This document shows positions 43,401 through 54,000 of a stretch of DNA of 64,000 nt, piece by piece (the first letter of the stretch is position 1; every line of letters begins with the position of its first letter). Position numbers and translations under genes: made by a program. A model generated the notes under the pieces. It searched no databases, was not told where the DNA came from, and saw only the letters and a program-made list of their open reading frames with translations. Origin of the DNA: Echiichthys vipera (taxonomy: Eukaryota > Chordata > Actinopteri > Perciformes > Trachinidae); NCBI GenBank assembly GCA_963691815.1, contig OY829651.1:17167387-17231386 (forward strand), given 5' to 3'.

Positions 43401-45904
43401 AGCTCAGCTCAAGCCCCTGTCAGATCCAAGATAGCTGCTCCATCACTAAACATGATAGAGTTGGCCAACGTTAGCCCTCCTGAACATTATTAAAAATCAT
43501 TAACAGTCAACATGAAAGCAGATATTCTTTATTATAGTCAAATACATGCAGTCGAATCATGACCGTTCCCTCTTACATATTATCCTTACACTGCAACATG
43601 AAATAAACTGGGCACATTTGTAATGTCATTTACACCTGTGAAATGGTTTATAGTATGCGCAAGGGCTGTAACCAAAGTCGACAAAAAGATTAGTTGATTG
43701 AAAGAAATAATAATCTGCAACTTTTTTAGTAATCGATTAATCGTCATGGTAATTTTTCATTAAAAAATGGAAGAAAATGTGTTCAGCCTCCCAAATATTG
43801 ACATTTCCTGCCTGTCTCAAATCCCTTTGGACTTTAAAAAGCTTGGGCGGACATATTTCACAATTTTCTGATATTTTATCGACAAATCGATTCATCTAGA
43901 AAATAGTCGACAGATTAACTGATAATATAAATAAGCACTAGTTGGAGCCCTACTATGTCTCTCTAATTGTACGTCAATTTTCTCCTTCAAACTGCAGGAT
44001 ATGCATCAACCCACTGGCCCAAGTTACTCTGCCACACCTGCTCAACATTACTCTCATCACCCAATTAATTCCCTTGCTGCTGGAGGACCTGCAACTGCCT
44101 CCCTCGAGTCACCGGTAGGTGCTATACAGAGGTTTTCAAACTGTGAACGGGAAGTTAGTTATTGTGATTTTTTGCGCTCACCAACGCGGTCAATCATCGC
44201 AGCTACAGCAGTTGTTGTGACACACTGCTCATGGTGACAATTCATTTACTGTAAAGAAAAGGTTCACATTTTTTTCAAGTCAGTGTTGAAACAATACTAT
44301 ACCGATATATACTTGTTTGCTTGCTGCAATCGTTCCTGCTGTTTATTCTGGCCCTTAACGGCAGGGCTGGGTATCGCTACTGACTTCCAGATGTGAGTCA
44401 ATATCGTTTCAATGACTCTCTTATTTTCAACCGCTTACCCGGGGTCGTTTCGATAAGGAATATTTTATTTATGGAATCAGTTTTGCTTGGATATGAAATA
44501 GGAAGGCAGTTGCATTAATGTACTTTTTATTTAACATAAACACAACATTAGTCAACACAATGAAGTAAAAAGGGTCATGCAAGTTTTTCCCTGGCCAGTA
44601 CCAATGTATTTCTTGGGTCTTATAGTTTTATACGGGGAAAAAAATCAGATTTTATGAATTGATATCAAGTCAATCAAATGACGAAAAAACATTTAAATTT
44701 AAAAAAAAAACTCAGTCTTATTATATAGACCTATTCTTGATTGTTCTTCCAATGTAAGTGATAGGGGACAAAGCCCACCGTCAAAAATACATGAGGCTGC
44801 AACAGTGTGAGGTAATCAAATGAAGCGGGTGCCTTTTCAGTACCAAATCCCCTCGTTAGGGTTCCCTAGACAGTGTTTTCTTGCTTTGCTGTGGCGGAGG
44901 GACATGTTTTACAAGGAGGAAAGTTTGTACCAAAAAGATTGTTTGGAAGATTATAGATTTTGTCCCTTGTTCCTCACATTAGTATCACATTAAGAAGGGG
45001 ACCTTGATGGCCAGGATGAATGATTACAGCAAGAAAAACTTGTTTCACATCTCCTCACGGCTCCTGAACTTGCTTGAACATCATCACGTTTTTGTGTTTT
45101 CTTCAGCATCAAATTACTCCCGTAGTATTTGTCTGTTCATCTATGGGTACATTGCAAACAGGAACTGCTAATCGCTCATCCTGTATACTTTGGATGGTAC
45201 CTATTTGCCAAGAATGTGTATATATTTATAGGCTAAAATATGATTTATAGGCTTTGTTTTCATTCCCCAAAAGCATCCTGAAATCCCTAATATGTTTCTT
45301 CCCTTTCTGACACACATGCATCTGTTTTACCTGACAGAAGCCCAACACAGTGAATATCCATGTGAACCCCCTCCAGTCTGAGGTAAACACACAAACAAAC
45401 AAAACTCCCTCTAAATACATGAAAATGAAAATGAAACCAGTCAGAGCAGACTGGTCTTTTTCAGGAGGGCTCTTAAAGAGAGACAGAGGGTGGATATATG
45501 TTTATTCAGACAGTCAGTATAAGAAAATTAAGGTGTTTTTAACATTAAAGCGTGTGAACATGTTCTAATTGAAACCCCAAATATAAGTATGAACCAAAAA
45601 AAAGCAGCATGATATGGAACCTTTAACCAACAGCAAGATAATAATCCTTTTTGCCAGACTCTTTTCACACCTCCACTGCTTCATTAACACACTTTCCCCT
45701 TGTTTTTCCCACTTCTCTCCTCAGTTTGCACCGCTAGGAGGGCAGGGAGTCAACGCAGCTCCTTTAATCGGCTCTAACTTTCTCTCCTCGGACCCCGAGC
45801 CACAGTATCACTTGAAAGGACTGTCCTTTGCCTCTGCTCCTCCCCTCAGTTCAGATTCAACTACCAGTGATGTTTACACCTCAGATAAACTCAACTTTCT
45901 GTAA
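40415..45904 (+). CDS. IgB: unnamed receptor-like protein with three cysteine-poor Ig-like modules
   Basis: Exons: 40415-40457 (ATG), 41312-41460, 41619-41751, 41846-42118, 42215-42493, 42591-42751, 43998-44114, 45338-45382 and 45725-45904 (stop). They give 459 residues with all phases closing. The signal peptide is MLLFYVTVGCVLLGGSSA. Module 1 is split at the same phase-0 point as in IgA, before [V/A]-K-D-x-R (MYFTPTKG; TESDAGMFFVLYDD). Module 2 has LEFTP, VLWNRTDPE and GDDGYYTFRDKD. Module 3 has TLIFTPEAG and HSGSYMFSDPQG. The transmembrane helix YAAIVGGIVFALLLCFCCV is followed by KKCCCKK, a likely palmitoylated, positive-inside border. The tail exons contain QHYSHHP and end SSDSTTSDVYTSDKLNFL. 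The F-strand Cys is V, F or F. A longer in-frame start at 40322 is possible but would cross an acceptor-like site. The function is unknown; a surface receptor or adhesion role is inferred. Confidence 0.87.
43662..43951. mobile_element. hAT-like MITE in IgB intron
   Basis: The ends are AGGGCTGTAAC and GTTGGAGCCCT, an imperfect inverted pair. The interior is rich in ATCGATTAAT/CGACAAATCGATT phrases typical of a very common fish non-autonomous hAT element. A decayed fragment of similar sequence lies near 4180-4255. Confidence 0.7.
45439..45626. mobile_element. R1-family MITE-like repeat, truncated copy
   Basis: It matches the right two-thirds of the copy at 18183-18484 (CAGACTGGTCTTTTTCAGGA, GAACATGTTCTAATTGAAAC) and ends ATGGAACCTTTAA. 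It lies in the last IgB intron. Confidence 0.65.
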
Positions 45905-46730
45905 GGAGCTAAATTCAGTATTTTGCTTTGTTACTAGCGGGGACACAGCCATTGTAATCCCTGATCGGCTATAATGTTATATTCACAAATTAAAAAAAGT
46001 CGTAGTGAGTCGCATAGGACAAGGACCTACATATGTTGACACATGACCAAACTTATCGTAGGTTAAAATGTGGGATATTCTCTTTGAACGTAAATACGAG
46101 CACAAACGCACTGTGATCAAAGACGTAACTCTTGATGACTCAGCAGTAGAGGATAGGAGTATTAACAAGACGTAAATCATTTGTAGGAAAGACTTGATTC
46201 AGGTGTCTTGTTTCACAGGTAAGGAAGAATAAAGATCAGCCTACCTCTGTAGTTACTGTAGAGTGAACAGCCGTAATCAGGATTCCTGTGTAATATGCCA
46301 TATGAATGTATGCCATGCTGTAAACTCAGGTAATAATGCATTATATACACTTTCTCCTAGTGCCAAGGGTATCAAACGTAGGAGATGATGTCACAATTTC
46401 TTTTTAAACTTCAGCACTGATGCAGATCGAAATACTAGACTCAGCAATTTAAGCCACTGTTAGCAGTTTTACTTATAGTAGTCTTGGTATAACCTTTTTA
46501 TATTGTTGTTTCCAAGCCTTATCATGTACTTTATGCCTTATATATCAGTTATATAATATGTCTGTGTGGATTTTATCATTACATTCTGAGAAACTATGTA
46601 TTTTGTTTCATGCTGTGTAAAAAGGTCAACCATTCACCTGGAAACTGTTACACTCTTTATCTTTTAGTGTATATTTGTAGATTCTTTCTCCATTTTGTAA
46701 TTTAGAAAATCATCGGGTTTTTGACAGCTA

Positions 46731-46736
46731 AATAAA
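46731..46736 (+). terminator. IgB candidate polyadenylation signal AATAAA
   Basis: A canonical hexamer about 830 bases after the IgB stop, in GCTAAATAAAATGCC context. Confidence 0.6.
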
Positions 46737-47099
46737 ATGCCTTAGTTGACTGACTGCACAGAGGAAAGCCACAGTCAGCAGCCTTCAACCTACAAGTACC
46801 TGTAACGTAGTATGGTCCTTTTGAGTTGTGGAGGAGGCTACTCATCATGTAAAAGCCTTTTAATAAATAAAAGCCTATCATAAAGATTTTCGCTCTTTAA
46901 ATAATGCCTTTACGTACGATTCAGTTTTTACAATGTTTGCAGGTGAAAACAGACTCTTTAAATGTCAAAGCTTGAGGTCCCTAAATATATCATCTACATT
47001 TTTGGTCACATTTAGGAAAGTATTAACTAAAACCTTTTTTCCCTCTGAGGAAAGATCCTTTACACGTACAGTATCTGGCAAACGGTTTTGACATTTAAG

Positions 47100-47710
47100 C
47101 AAATCATGCTCTTGTCTGTAATTACCGTTTAGATATCCATAATTTTCTTCAAAATTGAATTCTTACTAGTCAGAATGATAATTTCAGATATCCACAAGGT
47201 CATTCTTCCTGGTACAAATGACGTCACTTTTGCCATTCATGTGTATTGCGCTTTCAACTCTAGATATCCACAATTACATTTAAGATATCGAGAATGAAGA
47301 TTCAGGAGGGGGTCTTAAAGAAGGTGAAACATAGTGTTTCAGACAGAGGGTGAATAAAGGTATATTCAGACAGACAGCATGGGAAAAAATAATGTTTTTT
47401 TAGATTTAGTCATAATTATTCACCAATTATGAATAATAATTAGATAACAACAATAAATCAATTCAATAAATAAAATGAAAAATTGCATGACGCTCCAAAT
47501 TTCCCCTGGTTATATTACGACCCCCCCCCCCTCAGTGTTGAAAAAAAACCTACATTACATTATCAAAATATCTGGAATGATTTTTCACTTGGCTATCTGA
47601 AATGTCTGAATTACAATTCAGATATCCAGAATCTTCATTATAGAGATCTAAAATGTAATTGGAGATATATGAATGGCAAAAGTGACGTCATTCATAGGCT
47701 ACTAGTTATA
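47100..47710. mobile_element. Foldback (inverted-repeat) element with nested R1 copy
   Basis: AAATGACGTCACTTTTGCC with following TACATTTAAGATATCGAGAA (left arm, about 47205-47295) is repeated in inverted orientation around 47610-47705 (GGCAAAAGTGACGTCATTC). ATATCCA/TGGATAT phrases run through both arms. A truncated R1 repeat (47308-47404) and a short poly-C run (about 47521-47532) lie between them. It is non-coding, in the IgB-IgC spacer. Confidence 0.6.
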
Positions 47711-48077
47711 CTACTAAGTTATTTTTTGACTAAGAAAACTGAATGACAGATATCTGCTATAAATATCCGCTTGCTATACACGCCTGTCGGCTGAGTCATA
47801 GACACGTGTGTCTATGGGCTGAGGGACCCAAGGAAGCAGTTATTTCCGACTGTACGTGAATGCATCCTGAGTCCATTAGTAGAAACGCCCCGTTGAGCCC
47901 AGGCTAACGTTAAACCTCCGTACATTTATGTAACTGTTAACGGGATATATGTTTTTGTACCACTACTATCTCACTTTCATGAATATATATACGTGTTTGT
48001 CTTTAGTTAAGTCTTGAAAAACTATAAACGGGTCGACGACGGTTCCCGCTGGACTCGGGTTTTGTGCCTCACGGCGG

Positions 48078-51000
48078 ATGATGCTAGTGTTGCTGTTGTT
48101 GGCGGCTGCGGTGCTTCACTGTACGGGTGAGTGTCAACAAGGTCAATCCTGCTTTAAAAAACGTGTCTGTTTACCTGAGTTTGACCCGACAGTTGTCCTA
48201 AAGATACCTGCAATATTTTTGCTTTGAAATGATGTTGTAAAGTATATTTGTTTAGAAAATATAGACGTTCAAACACGCCAAGAAGACCGCTAGTCTCAAC
48301 GGTCATGGCATGTTCAGGTGAAATGGGACGTTTATGTTCTGTCCAGTTTATTTCATTTTATTTGAACATAAACATAAACAGAGTAAATCACACATACACA
48401 CACAGGTGATAAAGAGCATCTTAGTCACTAATAACCTTTTATAAGTTGTAAACATAAACATCCCATAACAGTCCTAGTTCATTTCCTGTTGCAGTTTATA
48501 GGAATGACAGGAAGTTACCAGGGAACACGGCACCTGCTGTTGCCTAGCAATGGAATTCCGTTGAAAAGGTCCATAGATTCACACTGTTAGCCTTGGCTAG
48601 CCTATATTAAACTAGTTTTCAAGATAGTTGTGGGTTGTATCTGTAAGGAAAAATTAAATAACAGTACATGTTATAGTTTTTATATGTGTTATAAAATGGG
48701 TGCAAGGATGATGAATAATACAAGAAAATGCCTTTCATAACAGGGTATTACAGCATAAATGCCTAGAACTATTAATGTTTATAGTTTTAAACTGTTCAGT
48801 TTAAAAAGTGTCCCAATATTGGTGAAATCCTTGTCCCATTTTACCACAAGGTGTCTGGTAAAAGTGCATTAAATGCTTATTCACAAAAAAAGCAACAGTC
48901 CGTTTTTGTGTAGCACCCTTATTAAGCAAAAGTGGAGTCCCACTTGGTGATTGGCTGCTTATATTCGAAGAGCACAGGACCTCAAAGCTTATATGTCCCA
49001 TTTTCCTCATGTCCCACATTACCTGACTTCACCCTAAGTAAGTAACTTATATCTGAGTTAACCATAGACTGTATAAAATACTGTATACACAGTCTATGTA
49101 CTCAACCAGTGGTGGAAAGTAGCCAAATACGTATACTCCAGCAGGGTAAGATGCCCTGTTTTTGGTATTTATTTCACCAGAACAGTTTAAAGCTACCGTA
49201 TTTCCGCACTATAAGGCGCACTTAAAATCCTTCAAATTTCTCAAAAGCCGACAGTGCGCCTTATAATGCGGTGTGCCTTATACAGTATATGAAAAAGGTT
49301 CAAAATAAGCCATTCATTGAAGGTGCGCCTTATAGTGCGGAAAATACTGTAAGTTGATCTATTATTTTTGTCATTGCATAACAGTGATGAACATAAACAA
49401 GTCTATCTCTGTATGACGGGGGTTTGTGGGGAAATACATTCAGTTGGTTTTAAACCTCAAAAAGAGGTTAAACAGCCGCATACAGACACATTTCCTCAAG
49501 ATATTAGCCCATTTACTTAGATTTTGTAGTATACATTGTAGTCAGACAGAATGTGCCTTCATCACACTGCTCAAACAAATGAAGGGAACATTTTTATCAC
49601 ACATCAGATCCGGAACAAATTATTCAAGTGGAAAATCTTTACTGATGTACATTATATAATTTGTTGAGAACGAAATGATGTAACAACGGTCAATGGAAAC
49701 CAAATTCATTAGGGCTGGATTCAAAATCACACGGAAAATCAAAGTGAAAAATATATATAAACATATTATTAGTATCTGTGGCCTTAATTAGCTGGTAGCT
49801 CAAGGGCGCAAAAATTGACCCAAAATGCCCCTTTAACTCTGCTGTTGCTGGTTTAAGCATCATCGTCCTGCTCGTTTGCTTCCCTAATCGTATCCTACTG
49901 TACTTTAGTACAGTTTTGAGGTATTTATACTTGAGTAGGCAATTCTTATTAATGCTACTTTTCAAATGAGAGTATTTTTACTTCACTATATTTGGTTAAC
50001 GATAACTGTTATTTATTTTTGTTTTATTGTCCTGCAACACTTTGGTGAGAGTTTTTATTATTATGTTTTGTGTCTTTCCTATATTTTCTATTAGCCTTTG
50101 TTGCACAAGATAACAATTACCTCATGGCTCCATGATTAAACATTTAGCTAAAAGTCATTTTGTACTTAAGGGGAGTTTTGTGTGCAGGACTTTTACTTGT
50201 AACAAAGTATTTTTTCTTTGTGGTATGGCTACTTTTAAAAGATGTCAATAGTATATACTAATAAGCATTAGTGCATCAACGTATAGTTGGTACATAGGCT
50301 ATATATACTGTCTATGTCCATGTTTATAACTTAATCTCTTAACTTAATTATTAGACATTTTAATGTGTTTGAGTCAAACACAGGGACAATGAAATCATGC
50401 AAGTAATAAAAGATGTAAGTTCAAATAATTTAGAAAAGTAATTCAAAAGACAGGGGCCACAAAGATGTCAGGTATATTAACATTTCTGTTGGACTTTCTC
50501 TCTGTAGGCCTCTCCAGAGACATTACTGAGGTAAAGCAGTATGGGGACAAACAGATCATGCTGATGTCCAGAAGGACTCACTCCATCGAGTTTAGACCCA
50601 AGAACAGCTCAAATGTGACCGTCCTGTGGAAAGAGGGGGAACCTGGCGACAGAGGGTACAGAAAATATGTAAAATTCGGTTACTCCTTTGTGATTAACAG
50701 TTTAACTCAGCAAGACAGTGGTCGCTACATAATGAAAGACCAATATGAGAATGAAATGCCCGGCTACACCCTTGAGGTTGAAGGTGAGGAAGCTTTTTAA
50801 ATTCCAGTTTATTTCATTTTCTATACATGCCTTTCTTTTTGTTAAGACAATAATGTATAATATTACATTGAATTTGACATGGATTTTGGTTGCATGCCGA
50901 CGTGTGTCAAGATAATACCGGCTTCATCAAAACCATCACTCAATAATTCACAATGGCCAGGCTAAGAAGAAGAAGAAATTAGAAAAGTGTAGTATTGGGA

Positions 51001-54000
51001 GTGTTTGATTCTCAAAGGATTTTTGTGTCATGTCTTCCAGCAATCACAAGGGCCTATAAACACACACCTGGTTCTCAGCCCAGGTACTCCTTTCATCTGC
51101 ATCCTACCTCCTGCAACATTTACTTCTTCCCAGAAAGCAGACGTAAGCGTAGACAGTCGATCCAGATAGTTCGTCAAGGCAGTCTGCAGCGCACTTTGGA
51201 TGACACCGGTTGTGGGTTTGGTCTCATACAGCCATGTGGGTTTTCAAGTGAGGGCCTTCAGATGTCTTGCAACGGAAGCTTTGAGTTCAGAGATCATAAT
51301 AACAACACGGCCTTGGTGATCTCACTGACAATGGAGCGTAAGTAACCTCTGTGTTTTATAATATATATAAATATATATATATGTTATATAAGTTTAAAGG
51401 AAATACATTGGAAGGCGTGAGCATATGGATGAAAACTTATCATCAAAATTCACTGTAATTGACATGAGTTTTAATCAACAGTTCCACATCTTTTGGAAAT
51501 TTAGTTACTACTACTCACAGGTCTATTCAATACATATGAAAATACAAGAAGATACTTAGCTTAGCACAAATACTGGAAATGAGTGGGGAGCCATTCTGTC
51601 CAATGGTAATAAAATCTCTCCAACGATAAGCTGTTATAACATTACATTTATTCAGCTGACACTTTAATCTCTTTTATCCAAAGCGACTTACAGTAAGAGT
51701 GTAACTATGATTACACCATCCAAAATATGCGAAGGTCATGCAAGTCAGACTCTATGATTGTACATATATCAATTAAATGTATTTGGCGGTAATTTGTTTT
51801 TGTTTTCCATATATTTATTTTGTGTATTTCACGTATTTATTAGTGAAGAAATCAATACGCTGTAAGTTGTGTGTATTTCATGTATATATCTTGTGGCTAC
51901 TCCCGCTTATTAAAAGCAGGGGATATGGCGTAAGGCTGCGAATTTCCACTTTTTGTTTGTTTTGCATAAATCCACCGTGACCACTCAGCACAGTTCACAG
52001 TTTGTGCAAACGCCACGGATCCCACCTCCTCCGTTGCACATGTTACAATATAACATGCACACGCCTCAAGCTAGGCATACGCTTAATGACGTTAGCAGTT
52101 GCTATCTATGAGTAAGTTAGCCAGCCTACCTCTGCGTAGCGTGTACCCAATGCTGTTTATCAATGAGAGAGGACACGGGCATGTTCACAGTAATCTGGTG
52201 CCCGCGCACTGATGAGCACTTAATGGGAGGGTGCGGAGTAGCTCGGTGGTAGTGGGGGAGGCGAGTGAGAGTTATAAACATTTGAAGTTTCACAGAGTCA
52301 ACTCAGAATTGCCAGGCAGGAGGCAGGTAGGGGTGGTGGCAGCTGGGTGATCGTGTTTTGTTTCCTGTTGCCGTTCATGTCCCAGACGTACTAAGCGGAA
52401 CCATCAACCTTTTTCTAATTCTAACCATTTGTCGTTTTGATGCCGAACTCTAACCACCATCTTTTGTAGTCTAAAACCGTTCACGTAACAGTTAGGTGCC
52501 TAAACTGACACCAAAGACGGCTGTTGCAGCCCACTTTCAGTATGTCGCCATTTCGAGATCAACTTCCGTTCCTCTCATAAGATATTCAAACTTTTGTGCA
52601 GAACTTTTCATCATATCATATGAACGAATGAAAATACGTTGCACAAGTTTGTAAAATCGATCAAACAGGCAAAACAGCTTTAAATGCAGCATTTTAGTTT
52701 TTTGTTTTCATTCATGAATCAAAACTGTCTGTGACGTTAGGTGTGTAGGGTTTCTACTTTTACCTTTGTACAGAGCCAGACTTTATCTTCACCGTACAGA
52801 TCTGTGAGTGGTATCGATCTTTAACAGCAAAAAGTGAATAATCAACTATTCCAATATTTAGAACTGTTCCTTTACAACTGCCATGCTATGTGAAAGACAA
52901 AACTAGAAACTTACACAAAGAACCATGACTGTACTGAGTGTTTGGTACTCAAAAGATTTGGGGTCTTGTGCGTCCTCTCTTCCAGCAAACACAATGACCT
53001 ATGAACGGAAAACTGGCGAGGAACTCACCTTCACTTCTGATCTGGAACAAGACTCCTGCAACATTTACTTCATCCCAGAAAGCGACAGTGAGCCGGCAGA
53101 GTCGATGATTGAGATAGTTCGTGGAGGAATGGTCCTGGATGTTGTGGAAGAAATTCAGTGCACAGGGTTTGAACTGTACGGGCAATGTGGGATTTCAAAT
53201 GACAACCTCCAGATGTCATGCAACGGACGCTTTAAGGTCAAAGATCGTAATATGGACACTGTCTTAGAGGTGTCACTGGAAATGGAGGGTAAGTGTCCGA
53301 TGACTGTTGTTGAGTTATCACCTTGTCTTAAAACCTTTTTCCTATTATCCACTGGTGACATATTAATTTTTAATAATATAATAAAATAAGAAAGCTTTAC
53401 GGTAGTAGAAATCAGAGAAAAGTGTGGTATCTTCACATTTGAGAGGCTGAAATTAAAGCTGCAAATATAAATTATTGCAAATTACACAAATAATCAGTTA
53501 TCAAAATGGTTGGCGGTGCATTTTCATTCATTGACTCATTGTTTCAGAAATACCCTATGAGCCAAATACTTTTGCTATTGGGACTGGGATTTCCATCGCC
53601 TTACTGGTCTGCTCCTGCGCGAAGCTCTGCTGCTGTCGGAAGAGCTCCTCCAAAGAGGAAGGATCTGAGACGCCTGCTGCTGCTGAACCTGCTGCTGCCG
53701 CCGAACCTGCTGTGCGTTATCCAGTGGTGAGGCTGCCTTGACTTACTTGTGTGTTGAAAGTGCTGCTGGTAATAACAAGACTAACCCAATGTGTTTCTGT
53801 TCAATTCAAACTGCAGTATGAACATGAGCCCGCTGGAGCGAGACGTGCCGACCTCAGTAGGCCCTCTGAGACACACTACCCCGTACCACCTCCTTATACT
53901 TCGACCAGCCCGCTGGTTAGTGTGTGTGACATTTCCTACAGACCCTCTCTCTGGTTGCCTCAACGCTTGAGCTGTGCTTATACTCTCCCTTCTCCACGGC

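Noticed and set aside
43372..43437. Exon-like segment (acceptor then ATCATGGCTCTGCTGCAGCA) in IgB intron
   Set aside because: It meets an in-frame stop and has no donor. The joined tail exons of IgB match IgC and IgA without it.
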